Shown here one piece after another: positions 35,299 through 44,765 of a stretch of DNA of 64,000 nucleotides (positions within the stretch are counted from its first letter, which is position 1; the number at the start of each line of letters is the position of its first letter). Under the pieces are notes generated by a model. That model was not told the DNA's origin, made no database searches, and saw nothing but the letters and a program-made list of their open reading frames with translations. Both the position numbers and the translations under genes were made by a program. The stretch lies in NCBI RefSeq assembly GCF_015207875.1, contig NZ_JADEVZ010000013.1, forward strand, positions 1 through 64,000, given 5' to 3'. The DNA is from Dolichospermum sp. LEGE 00240 (GTDB lineage: Bacteria > Cyanobacteriota > Cyanobacteriia > Cyanobacteriales > Nostocaceae).

Positions 35299-37626
35299 GT
35301 GGATAAACTCTATTGGCTTGACCAAATTAAACTACAAGACCGCCCGAAGGTTGGAGTTCAGGCGTTTTATTTAAGCAAAATTAAACAACAGGGCTATCCT
35401 GTTCTGCCTGGTTTTGTGGTAGAAGCGGATGTTTTACGGCAATTCCTAGAAACTCTCAATAGTTCAGAGTCGTTAATTGCTGATTTACCCTATTCTTCTC
35501 TACATTTAGATGTACATAATTGGCGACAACTGCAACAGGTAGCCGGACGCTTACGTCAGGAAATTATCTCAGCGACTGTGCCACCTCATTGGGTGAGGAC
35601 AATTTTTCAAGCAGCCAGACAATGGCAAAGAAGCAGTTTAATTTTGCGTCCCAGTTTGGCAATATCAAATAACCAAGAAATGAAAAATGTATCTGGGTTA
35701 TTAGAACCAGTATTTTGTCCTTGTGAAGAAGAGGAAATAGGTGAAGCTTTAAAGCTGCTTTGGAGTCAGTTATTCCGGGCGAGAAGTTTACTATATTGGC
35801 ACAGTGCGGGGATTAGTTTGCCTAGCATTAATTTAGGGGTGTTAGTGCAACCAGTTGACAATGCGATCGCTTCTGGTGTAATCAATACTAAATCATCGGC
35901 ATGGGATATTGAAGCTACTTGGGGTTTAGGACTAGCAATTACCAACGGTGAAGTATTACCAGATGTTTACTACATAGAACCAAAAACCGGCGCAGTCATA
36001 GAACGACAATTGGGTAATAAAATGTTGGCGTATCGTCTTAATCATGGTAATGCTTTTACAGATGAACAACTGCAACCAACATTAGATACTGATTTTTTAC
36101 TAGCGTATGTTCTGGAAGAATCTCAACAACAAGAATATGCTTTGCCAGAGGAATTTTTGCAAGAATTAATTACTGTAGGCAATCAAATAGTCAGTGAATT
36201 AGGTGCAACTTTAACTATGAAATGGACAGTTGCCAAGGAATCTTTAGCCACAAAACTCTATATTACAGAAGTCACTGTTCCCCAATCTGTAAATAAGAGT
36301 GTGCAATTTATTCAAGGCGTTGGGGCAGCCAGAGGGAGAATTATTGCTAATGCCCATATTTTTAATTCATCACAAAAAGTAATCCAAGTTCCTACAGGCG
36401 TAATTCTCATCGCCCCAATGATTACTCCTGATTGTTTACCCTTGCTACAAGGCGTTGCGGGGATTATTACAGAACAAGGGGGATTAACCAGTCATGGAGC
36501 GATTTTAGCCAGAGAGTTGGGTATTCCTGCGGTGGTGAGTGCCACTGGTGCAACAACTATTTTACAAGCAGGTGAAAAATTATTAATAGATGGTGATAAG
36601 GGAGAAGTATATCGTCTCACAGGTGATGAAGAAAATTTTCCTAGTCAGGAGATAGAAGGATTAATTAAAGAGGAAAAAGTTGTCAATTATCAGCCAATAA
36701 ATTTACCCATAATTGCGACTAAGTTACTCATAAATCTGAGTCAAGAACGATTAATTAAACAAGTAAAAGGTTTACCTGTGGATGGGGTGGGATTATTGCG
36801 TTCAGAATTAATGATGTTAAATATTCTGGAGAAAAAACATCCTCAAGAATGGTTGAAAGCCGGAAGAAAAGCGGAATTATTAGAGTTATTATCTAAGCAA
36901 ATTATGCAGTTTGCCCGTGCTTTTTCACCCAGACCGATTTTTTATCGGTCTTTAGATTGGCTACCTCATGATTTGCCATCATTGAGTACAGATACCCCAT
37001 TATCAAAGTCATCAATTATCAGCGATCGCGGTATTTTCAGCTATATACAAAATCCGGCGGTTTTTGAATTAGAATTACAAGCTTTAGCGATAGTTCAAGC
37101 ATCTGGCTATAGAAATATTAATTTGCTATTACCTTTTGTCCGCAGTGTTGAAGAATTTGTATTTTGTCGTCACAAGGTTGAACAAGCTGGGTTAATGCAA
37201 ATATCCCAGTTTCAATTATGGATGATGGCAGAAGTTCCTAGTGTATTATTTCTATTACCTGAATATATTAAAGCTGGTGTGATGGGTATTTCCATTGGCA
37301 CAAATGATTTAACACAATTATTGTTAGGAATAGATCGAGAACAGGGAAAACCAGGAATAGGCTCGAAATATCTTGATGAAAGTCATCCAGCAGTGATGGG
37401 TGCAATATCTCAATTAATTAAAATGTCTCAAGCTGGGGGTATTTCCTGTTCTATCTGTGGTCAAGCTCCGGTGCTTTATCCAGAAATGATTGATAAATTA
37501 ATAGAATGGGGGATTAGTTCTATTTCTGTAGAACCGGAAGCAGTGGAAAGGACTTATCAAGCGATCGCTCGTGCTGAACAAAGATTAATTGTAGCAGCAG
37601 CACGGCGACAACTGGGAAATTTGTAA
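35299..37626 (+). CDS. PEP synthase / pyruvate-phosphate dikinase-like protein
   Basis: A 775-residue protein with the three-domain order of PpsA/PPDK: ATP-grasp-like N-domain (~1-330), mobile phosphohistidine domain with GGLTSHGAILARELGIPAVV (catalytic His ~396), and a C-terminal TIM barrel with EVPSVLFL and SICGQAP (Cys ~719). Canonical PpsA converts pyruvate and ATP to PEP, AMP and phosphate. The N-domain here is divergent from classical PpsA (the first 30 residues read MDKLYWLDQIKLQDRPKVGVQAF), so substrate specificity is not certain. It starts at GTG 35299; a TTG one codon upstream is an alternative. No ATG is available nearby. Confidence 0.78.
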   Translation: MDKLYWLDQIKLQDRPKVGVQAFYLSKIKQQGYPVLPGFVVEADVLRQFLETLNSSESLIADLPYSSLHLDVHNWRQLQQVAGRLRQEIISATVPPHWVRTIFQAARQWQRSSLILRPSLAISNNQEMKNVSGLLEPVFCPCEEEEIGEALKLLWSQLFRARSLLYWHSAGISLPSINLGVLVQPVDNAIASGVINTKSSAWDIEATWGLGLAITNGEVLPDVYYIEPKTGAVIERQLGNKMLAYRLNHGNAFTDEQLQPTLDTDFLLAYVLEESQQQEYALPEEFLQELITVGNQIVSELGATLTMKWTVAKESLATKLYITEVTVPQSVNKSVQFIQGVGAARGRIIANAHIFNSSQKVIQVPTGVILIAPMITPDCLPLLQGVAGIITEQGGLTSHGAILARELGIPAVVSATGATTILQAGEKLLIDGDKGEVYRLTGDEENFPSQEIEGLIKEEKVVNYQPINLPIIATKLLINLSQERLIKQVKGLPVDGVGLLRSELMMLNILEKKHPQEWLKAGRKAELLELLSKQIMQFARAFSPRPIFYRSLDWLPHDLPSLSTDTPLSKSSIISDRGIFSYIQNPAVFELELQALAIVQASGYRNINLLLPFVRSVEEFVFCRHKVEQAGLMQISQFQLWMMAEVPSVLFLLPEYIKAGVMGISIGTNDLTQLLLGIDREQGKPGIGSKYLDESHPAVMGAISQLIKMSQAGGISCSICGQAPVLYPEMIDKLIEWGISSISVEPEAVERTYQAIARAEQRLIVAAARRQLGNL

Positions 37627-37698
37627 TTTTTTTTAATTGCTCATCAAGAACATAAAAAAACAACTATTATAGATAATGGTTCATTCACTTGTGTGTAA

Positions 37699-40600
37699 AT
37701 GTCATTCCCACAATTTCAACAACATCTTACTAACTTAATCACGACAGCGGAAACTATGCTGCGTTCATCTCGTAGTGGCAAACCAGAGGAAAATACAAAA
37801 GATAGTCTGATTGTACCTTTTCTCGATGCACTAGGTTATACAACAGAATATCGGACACTTGAAGGATCAATTCGCAGCTTAATTGGCACTACTACATGGG
37901 TAGATTATTTATTACGCAATGAAGTAGGAAAGCATCCAAAATTGATGTTTGAAGCTAAAAGTTTATGGGATAAAAATATCTGGGAAACAAATTCACAACA
38001 AGTTTTAGATTACCTCAGAAACTATAGTTTAGATATCGGGACACAAGAACCTGTACTTTGGATTATTTTATCTAATTTTCGGGAATGGCACATTTTAAGA
38101 TTACAAGATAGAAAACCCTTTTGGTCATTTACACTTGATCAGTTAAAAAATGATCCTGAATTGGTAAATAGAGTATATACCTGTTTGAGTCGTGAAAATT
38201 TATCTGGCAACCATTTAGAAGCATTTTATAGTGAAAAAACTAGAGAAGAATTAGGAACAAAATTTCTAGCAGATTTAAAAATTTGGCGCGTAATTCTTGC
38301 TAATGGCATTAAAAAATCCCAACCTAATTTAAGTTTAGAGAAAATTCGTGAAGCAGCGCAAATCATTTTAAATCGTTTTCTATTAATTAGACTTTTAGAG
38401 ACATTTAGCCGAGAAATGCCCTTTAATTATCTGGGTAGAGTTTATTATAACTGGCAACAAACCTTTCCAAATTTGCCATTTATTGACCAACTTAGACAAG
38501 CATTTCGTAGTACATGGTTAGACTATAATACTGAGCTATTTCAACCTTCTTGGATTGATGAATTAACAATTGATGTTGAGTATTTAGAATCAATTATTGT
38601 CATTAATGCAGTACCACAGGAAGGTATACTTGATACAATTACTGGAACATTAGCTAATTATCGTTCAATTTATAACTATGATTTCACAACTCTAACCCAG
38701 GATATATTAGGTACTGCTTATGAACAATTTTTAGCCCATCAATTAATTCTTGTTAACGATGTAGTCCAAATTCTAGAAAATCAAAAAACTCGCAAAAAAG
38801 AAGGTATTTTTTATACTCCTAACTATATAGTTCGTCAAATTGTTTATCAAACTTTACAGCCCTTAGTACAACCTAAAATTGATCAAGCCATTCAATTCCT
38901 AGAAATTGGTGAATTACAACAAGCTTATTTAGTAGCAGCATCAGTTTTAGAAATTACAGTTCTTGATCCTGCTTGTGGTTCAGGTTCATTTTTATTAGGT
39001 GCATTTGATTATTTATTAACAGAACTAAAACGTTATAACCAAGCGTGTCAAACGGCTAAAATTCCTGATAATTTTGATTTATTTACTCATGTATCAGTAC
39101 AACCAATTATTAATCCTGAAGAACAAATTTTAGTCAAAATGCTGCATGGAGTAGATCGAGATCCCCAAGCAGTATTATTAGCAAAATTATCACTATGGAC
39201 AAGATTATTACGTGCGCGTCCTGGAGAATATGGTAGACGCAATGGTTCTATCTATTCTCATTTACCAGCACTCACTTTAAATATTCGGGTTGGGGATAGT
39301 TTAATTCATAGTCCCGCTAATTTAGAACCTTTTTACCAACAATTAACAATAGTTGCAGATTTGGCTAATATTGCTAGAGATCCTAATCAAAGTGAAATAG
39401 AAAGAAATCAAGCAGTTAGTAATTTAGAAAATACAATTGTAACTATTAATCAACAAATTAATTCTGTTTTAACTGCGTTTTTTGCTAGTGATGAAAGTAT
39501 CAATTCAGTAATTTACTTAATTAAAAACAGAGAAGCTGAAGTAGCAGAAATAGAAGCAATACGAGAATTTATCACAGAAGATATCAATTCTGAACAAACC
39601 TTAGAAAATTGGACATCTGCTGAATTAGCGAGAGTTAAATCTGAACTCATGAGTTTAGAAACAGCTAAAGAAGAGGTAATTATTAAACGTCCATTTAATT
39701 GGGAAGTTGAATTTTCCCATATTTTTGATCCTAGATTACCAAAGTCAGAACAAGGTTTTTCTGTCATCATTGGTAATCCTCCTTATTTTAATGTTGATTC
39801 AACATTTGGTAGAGGTGCATTAGAATTAAAATGGCTCAAATATGCTTATGTTGATATTTACACTGATAAAACAGATATTTTGTTTTATTTCTTCCGTCGA
39901 GGGTTTGAAATTTTAAAAGCAGATGGTTATTTAACTTTTATTATTTCTCGTGCTTTCATTCAAGGTGATAAATCTAGAAGTTTACGAGAATTTATCTGTA
40001 AAAATACGAAAATAGTCAATATTATTGATTTCTTAGGTCATCAAGTCTTTAAAGCGGGAATTGCTACCTGTATTATTGAATTTCAAAGAAAAAATCCTCA
40101 ACCAGAAGATACTTTTACTACCTTTTATGTCCTGGATCTTAATATTGTCAAAAATACTTTTATGAGTGATGATTGTTCTTTACATTTAACCCAAGGTGTA
40201 ACTCAGGTAAATATTACACAATCTGAATTAGATGATAATCGTTGGCAAATATCTCCATATAATGATATTTTTAATACAATTGATGAATCTGGTATCAAGT
40301 TAAGAGAAATAGATTGGGTACGTTATACAGAAGGTATTACTACAGGACGTGATTCTATTTTTGAAGGACAATTTAATACAAAATTTCCAGAGAATTACTA
40401 CTTACAAAGAGTATCTATTTCTTCTATTAATTCCTATGGTTGTGAACCTCCAGAAACTCAAATTTTGTATTATACTCATCAAACTGAATGGGAAGAATTG
40501 CCTAAAGCTATAAAAACATATTTACAAAAAAATAAGTTAGAATTAGAAAGTAGAGATGTTTATAGAAATAAAACCAGTAGTTATAAATGGTTTCATTTGC

Positions 40601-41574
40601 ATCGGCCACGTCATGGTATGAGAGATGCAAAAATTTTATTTCCTCGTCGTGCAAGTTCTAATAAGTTTTTTGTTGATGAACAGGGAATTTGCGGGTTTAA
40701 AAGTGATGTAGCTGCTTATATAAAATGTGGAAATATTGATGTTAATATCCTTTACTATATCTGTGCTTTACTCAATTCTCAAGTTTTAGAATTCCGCTAT
40801 CGTGCATTAGGTGGAATTGGAAAACTCACAGGTAAAGGAATGTTTGAATATTTTGAAAATCAAGTTGGTGATTTACCAATTCCTCAGTTGAATGAAGAAA
40901 ATCATGATGACTATCAAGAGTTACTTAAATTAAGTCGTGAAGCGCATGAAATTTGGCAAAGTCGCTATCAAATTATCACAATTTATGAATCTAAAGCTGC
41001 AAAAATTCCTAGTAAAGAAGTATTATTAACTGAATATCATAAATTATCTAGTGATTATGCTGTTGATATTGAATGGGAAAGTTCTCATGCTAATGAAGAA
41101 GGACATTTACTGGAATTGAAAATTGAACCCACTGCAAATGGATATATTATTTGGGGAGAGGTAACTGATGATGAAGATTGGAAAGAAGGTGATCGAAAAT
41201 GGATAGAAATAGCTAATGTGAATATTCGTAACCCCTATTTACGGAGATATATATTAGCAAGATTGATTTATTTAACTGAATTTGATTCATCTTTCCGTCG
41301 TAAACAAAAATTATCGCGGGAAATAGGAAACTTAGTTAATATTACTTTTGATGTTTTAAAAGTTAATAAATATGACGAAGATAGATTTAGTAATCTTCGT
41401 ACTTTAGAAATTATTGAACAAAGAGTTCAGCAAGAAGTAGGTAGATCAGATTTAGAAACAGTTTTACTTAGACAAATAGAAATTAAAAATCAAATTGACA
41501 AAAAAGCTTACCGGATGTATAACGCAGAGGAATATGTAGATATTATTGAACAAGCTTTAAAAGTTGTGTTGTAA
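37699..41574 (+). CDS. Type IIG restriction-modification enzyme (Eco57I-like)
   Basis: A 1291-residue single-chain restriction-methyltransferase. The N-terminal nuclease has the PD-ExK pattern VDYLL...MFEAKSLW (~68-90). A helical linker follows. The amino-methyltransferase has motif I DPACGSGSFLLGAFDYL at ~422 and motif IV GNPPYFNVD at ~690 (adenine N6 type). The C-terminal ~450 residues hold a TaqI-like target-recognition domain (GRDSIFEG...ALLNSQVLEFRYR) and a coiled C-terminus. It modifies and cuts one DNA site by itself, so no separate subunit is expected. Codon use is somewhat more AT-rich than neighbours, consistent with transfer. A hairpin follows at 41602. Confidence 0.88.
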   Translation: MSFPQFQQHLTNLITTAETMLRSSRSGKPEENTKDSLIVPFLDALGYTTEYRTLEGSIRSLIGTTTWVDYLLRNEVGKHPKLMFEAKSLWDKNIWETNSQQVLDYLRNYSLDIGTQEPVLWIILSNFREWHILRLQDRKPFWSFTLDQLKNDPELVNRVYTCLSRENLSGNHLEAFYSEKTREELGTKFLADLKIWRVILANGIKKSQPNLSLEKIREAAQIILNRFLLIRLLETFSREMPFNYLGRVYYNWQQTFPNLPFIDQLRQAFRSTWLDYNTELFQPSWIDELTIDVEYLESIIVINAVPQEGILDTITGTLANYRSIYNYDFTTLTQDILGTAYEQFLAHQLILVNDVVQILENQKTRKKEGIFYTPNYIVRQIVYQTLQPLVQPKIDQAIQFLEIGELQQAYLVAASVLEITVLDPACGSGSFLLGAFDYLLTELKRYNQACQTAKIPDNFDLFTHVSVQPIINPEEQILVKMLHGVDRDPQAVLLAKLSLWTRLLRARPGEYGRRNGSIYSHLPALTLNIRVGDSLIHSPANLEPFYQQLTIVADLANIARDPNQSEIERNQAVSNLENTIVTINQQINSVLTAFFASDESINSVIYLIKNREAEVAEIEAIREFITEDINSEQTLENWTSAELARVKSELMSLETAKEEVIIKRPFNWEVEFSHIFDPRLPKSEQGFSVIIGNPPYFNVDSTFGRGALELKWLKYAYVDIYTDKTDILFYFFRRGFEILKADGYLTFIISRAFIQGDKSRSLREFICKNTKIVNIIDFLGHQVFKAGIATCIIEFQRKNPQPEDTFTTFYVLDLNIVKNTFMSDDCSLHLTQGVTQVNITQSELDDNRWQISPYNDIFNTIDESGIKLREIDWVRYTEGITTGRDSIFEGQFNTKFPENYYLQRVSISSINSYGCEPPETQILYYTHQTEWEELPKAIKTYLQKNKLELESRDVYRNKTSSYKWFHLHRPRHGMRDAKILFPRRASSNKFFVDEQGICGFKSDVAAYIKCGNIDVNILYYICALLNSQVLEFRYRALGGIGKLTGKGMFEYFENQVGDLPIPQLNEENHDDYQELLKLSREAHEIWQSRYQIITIYESKAAKIPSKEVLLTEYHKLSSDYAVDIEWESSHANEEGHLLELKIEPTANGYIIWGEVTDDEDWKEGDRKWIEIANVNIRNPYLRRYILARLIYLTEFDSSFRRKQKLSREIGNLVNITFDVLKVNKYDEDRFSNLRTLEIIEQRVQQEVGRSDLETVLLRQIEIKNQIDKKAYRMYNAEEYVDIIEQALKVVL

Positions 41575-41601
41575 TTTCAATTCCTAGTAACTGCTAATAA
41601 T

Positions 41602-41630
41602 ATCCCCGACTTCTTCAAGAAGTCAGGGAT
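41602..41630. terminator. Hairpin between convergent genes
   Basis: ATCCCCGACTTCTTCAAGAA with AGTCAGGGAT forms a near-perfect stem (one mismatch) between the stops at 41574 (+) and 41644 (-). Same family as 5701. Confidence 0.6.
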
Positions 41631-41643
41631 CTGACGCTTAAAA

Positions 41644-42810
41644 TTAATATCGGCAAATAGCCGCCACTTTGACTCCACGAGGCATTGCTTCTGGCTCCAG
41701 ACTATATACTCTACCACCATTTAACATGGTGTGAATCACGGCAAAATCTAACATATCTTCATCCTCTGGTGTTGGTTCTGGATGTAACTCAACCGTAGCA
41801 GTTGGTAAATCAAATTTACCCCATATATATTCTTTCTCAGGCACAAATAAAGTATCAACTCTTTGATAATATGCAGCGGGAACAATTGTTTTGATATCAT
41901 TGGCAATTTTGTTACTTTCTTCCCCAGCTAGTTGCAGATAAACAGCCATTAGATCCTCATATTCTCGTTGAAATAAAGGAGCAACAATTTCCCAAGCTGC
42001 CTGATTTAATTCTTGGGTTTTGAGAAGTTCTACATTACCAGTAATACCTGTTTCTAAAAAATGTGGATAGGTGTTAGCCTTTTGGTAAATTGGTAATAAA
42101 TAATCTACTCCTGCTAATATTAAAGGTGCTTTTTCATCTCGTAAAGTTTCATGTAATGCAGTATCAACAGCATAACAAAAATTTAAAATCTCTCGCTCAT
42201 GTTTTTCCCGATCTGAACTACCCTGTCCATGGACAGAACCCGGTTGTTGAGCGGCATAACTTACACTTCTAGGAGTACCGACTCTGTGCTGTACACCTTT
42301 TTGAAATTCATCCTCTAGAAGTGTTTTCGCCAGATTTTGAGGCATATTTTCTACTGCTATCTCCTCGAGTTTGTAGCGCGTTCCTGAGTAAAATTTGACA
42401 TGATTTTGACTCAAGGCTAAAATATAGAATTTTCCATCATTATTAATCAAATTTAGTAAGGGTTTAATGTGGAAATTTTTGCCCACAACCACTAATTGGG
42501 GACAAGAAATTGGTAGACAATAGTAACGAAATAGATTGGGGGAACTAAAAATTACCAATCCTTGATTCTGAATTTCCCAAAAATCAGTATTGTCTAATTC
42601 CATTGCTGGTTTGAGCAAATTTACAGTCTCAGCATGGCGTAACCCCATTTCATCTAAGCGATTTTCAGCTTCTCGAATTAAATTTTTAAACCGAATTGGA
42701 TTTTGTCGTGTTTCTCCGCCTAGTTTTTCCATAGGTAGATAGAGAGAAACGCATGGATACTCAGGATTTTGGACTAGATTTTTGAGTTCATCAAGAGAAA
42801 ATATAGTCAT
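41644..42810 (-). CDS. baeRF family protein (eRF1-like fold)
   Basis: A 388-residue cytoplasmic protein. It begins with MTIFSLDELKNLVQNPEYPCVSLYLPM, continues with FWEIQNQGLVIFSSPNLFRYYCLP and has the central PLILAGVDYLLPIYQKAN...ITGNVE segment. This pattern matches bacterial archaeo-eukaryotic release-factor-like (baeRF family 3) proteins common in cyanobacteria. Their role, probably in translation or ribosome rescue, is not established. A central region (~165-205) is low-complexity and probably a loop. The last ~40 residues include ML-DFAVIHTMLNGGRVYSL, typical for the C-domain. Confidence 0.75.
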   Translation of the reverse strand: MTIFSLDELKNLVQNPEYPCVSLYLPMEKLGGETRQNPIRFKNLIREAENRLDEMGLRHAETVNLLKPAMELDNTDFWEIQNQGLVIFSSPNLFRYYCLPISCPQLVVVGKNFHIKPLLNLINNDGKFYILALSQNHVKFYSGTRYKLEEIAVENMPQNLAKTLLEDEFQKGVQHRVGTPRSVSYAAQQPGSVHGQGSSDREKHEREILNFCYAVDTALHETLRDEKAPLILAGVDYLLPIYQKANTYPHFLETGITGNVELLKTQELNQAAWEIVAPLFQREYEDLMAVYLQLAGEESNKIANDIKTIVPAAYYQRVDTLFVPEKEYIWGKFDLPTATVELHPEPTPEDEDMLDFAVIHTMLNGGRVYSLEPEAMPRGVKVAAICRY

Positions 42811-42948
42811 AGATTTTATCCCCGTTGAGGATAATGATAGAATCTAGATTTAATTCAACTCTTGATGTGGAAATTCTGCATCTTTCTTTTGACAAGAAAT
42901 TACCCGCTTCCTATTCCTTTTTATAGATGTGAACATGTGTAGAAAGAA

Positions 42949-43485
42949 TTATTGCTGTTTGAGAATACTGGGAATTGTGGCTAGGATGCGTGTGGCAATT
43001 TCTTCTGGTGTTTCGGTCGCGTTAATAGTAATATGTAAATCAGCTTGGGAGTACATTGGCTGACGTTGTTCCAAAAGCGATCGCAATTTACTTTCCATAT
43101 CAGCATCTTGTAAAAGTGGTCTAGTATCGTCTGCCGCCAATCGCTGTAAGATGATTTGTATTGGTGAATCTAACCAAATTATCAAACCATGATGGAGGTA
43201 ACTCCAATTCTGTTGCTGCATGACAATACCCCCACCAGTAGCCACAACCAATTTAGTATAGGCACAAACTTGAGCTAAGACATCACCTTCCAACTTACGA
43301 AACTCTGCTTCACCATTCTCGGCAAATATTTCGTTAATAGATTTACCTGCGGCTTTAACTATCACTTCGTCTGTATCTACAAATCTATAACCAATTTCCT
43401 CGGCGATTAATTTTCCTACCGTTGTTTTCCCAACTCCCATCAGGCCAATTAAGTAGAGGTTAACTCCTTTTAAGATATCAATCAC
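42949..43485 (-). CDS. aroK: Shikimate kinase
   Basis: A 178-residue P-loop kinase of the shikimate pathway. P-loop GLMGVGKTTVGK at residues ~15-26, shikimate-binding DTDE at ~37-40 and FRKLEG at ~62-67, GGG at ~84-86, and the lid arginine in DDTRPLL. It phosphorylates shikimate at O3 with ATP. Length typical. Single gene. Confidence 0.95.
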   Translation of the reverse strand: MIDILKGVNLYLIGLMGVGKTTVGKLIAEEIGYRFVDTDEVIVKAAGKSINEIFAENGEAEFRKLEGDVLAQVCAYTKLVVATGGGIVMQQQNWSYLHHGLIIWLDSPIQIILQRLAADDTRPLLQDADMESKLRSLLEQRQPMYSQADLHITINATETPEEIATRILATIPSILKQQ

Positions 43486-43536
43486 AATTATTTTTCTCCT
43501 GTCAAATTATTATTTATTATTTAAGCTTAAATTAGC

Positions 43537-43660
43537 TAGGACTTAGGCAAGTGTCACACAAAAAATCTGTTGTAGGGTGCGTCAGATATAAATAATCTGT
43601 TTATTTGCAGGATTTATACCGTCTGACGCACCTTACCAATGTGCCGGTTGCGTAAGTCCT
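43537..43660. mobile_element. MITE with TAGGACTTA...TAAGTCCT ends
   Basis: About 124 bp bounded by TAGGACTTAGGCAA (43537-43550) and TTGCGTAAGTCCT (43648-43660). The interior has a second inverted pair GTGCGTCAGA / TCTGACGCAC. The ends match the IS fragment end at 8270-8283, so it is likely a non-autonomous derivative of that IS family. Its right end lies one base from the stop codon of the next gene. Confidence 0.7.
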
Positions 43661-43661
43661 G

Positions 43662-44297
43662 TTAGGGTTTTTGTGGTTTATTTTCTTCATCATCCTCAAA
43701 ATCATCATCTTCAAAAAAATCCCAGTCATCATCATCTGTTACTTGATTTTTCCCTGATTCTTGATAAGGGGGGATAATAACTCGATAATCAGCATCATAA
43801 ACTGATTCAGTTTTACCTACAGCAGTATTTTTCGGTGATTGAGAACTATAGGAATAAACAGAACTAGGGCGAGAATTAGAACTTTGTGGACTAGCAGAAG
43901 TTTTTTGTTCTGGTTGTGAATCTTCTCCGTCATTCCAATCATCTTGATCCCGATTTGTGTCCCAATCGTCAAATTCATCATCAGCTTGATTAACTGGGGG
44001 TGACGGACTTTTAGGCGGAGGCGGATTTTGTCTGACACGGGGTGAAGTCGAAACTGATTTGGGGATAGGTTGTTGTGCTTGTAAATTTAAATCAGTGGCG
44101 AATTTTAATAATTTAGTAATTATTAAAGATGTAAAAATACCAGCAGTTATGCTCAATAAAATCCACAATGCTAATGGTAATGCCTGACTTCGCATTCCCA
44201 AAAATACTAGTGGCAGTGAGGGCGACAAATTTTGAACTAATATTATTATTAGTCCTAGCATTGCCGTCACTAAGATAATTAAGCGAATTGCAGCCAT
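43662..44297 (-). CDS. LapA/DUF1049-type small membrane protein with long acidic tail
   Basis: A 211-residue protein. Two membrane segments (residues ~4-25 and ~41-62) match the LapA/DUF1049 family of lipopolysaccharide-assembly or membrane-anchor proteins. The remaining ~140 residues are proline-rich then strongly acidic (DDEFDDWD, TDDDDWDFFEDDDFEDDEE) and probably disordered in the cytoplasm. Cyanobacterial members often carry such tails. The stop codon lies against the MITE at 43537-43660. Confidence 0.72.
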   Translation of the reverse strand: MAAIRLIILVTAMLGLIIILVQNLSPSLPLVFLGMRSQALPLALWILLSITAGIFTSLIITKLLKFATDLNLQAQQPIPKSVSTSPRVRQNPPPPKSPSPPVNQADDEFDDWDTNRDQDDWNDGEDSQPEQKTSASPQSSNSRPSSVYSYSSQSPKNTAVGKTESVYDADYRVIIPPYQESGKNQVTDDDDWDFFEDDDFEDDEENKPQKP

Positions 44298-44765
44298 AAC
44301 GAATTTAAAATTACAGCAAAATTTGAGAATACACCAGAAGAAAACAGATGAAAATAGCTATTGTCACAAACAAGTTAAATAGAATTAAAAATTAAAAATT
44401 TAGTGATTCCGTTTTTAATTTTTAATTGTCAATTTTTAATTGCTATATAGGGCTTGCTGAAAAAGTTGTCTGTGATAGCGCAGCGTGACGTAAGTCATGG
44501 GCTAGGAGTCAGGAGGAAGAATTAGAAGAAGAGAAGAATAGTATTAAATCTGGTAAAGTGATAGGTTTTTGCTAATTTCCACCCTTATTCCTTGCACTTA
44601 TTTCACCTTTTTTACCTTCAAACTCTTGATATATCTCAGTTCTAGGTTTATTCCGCAGCCCCTATATAGCGGTATGCACTTGAATGAGATACAGAATCTA
44701 CAGTAAAAGCCTTATGGTAAGAGATTCTTACCTCCTGACTCCTGACTTCTGACTCCTGACTCCTG
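44298..44765. other. Repeat-rich intergenic region
   Basis: No gene. It contains AT-rich inverted repeats (44385-44440), the element at 44443-44669, and GGAGTCA/TGACTCC heptamer-like repeats near 44508 and 44730-44763. Confidence 0.6.
44443..44669. mobile_element. MITE-like element with CTATATAGGG ends
   Basis: 227 bp with perfect 10-bp inverted ends CTATATAGGG (44443-44452) and CCCTATATAG (44660-44669). The left part carries GCTTGCTGAAAAAGTTGTC, also present near 23204 and 49414. No reading frame. Confidence 0.6.

Noticed and set aside
43817-44038. Second minus-strand frame within the LapA-like gene
   Set aside because: Alternative frame of the acidic low-complexity tail.
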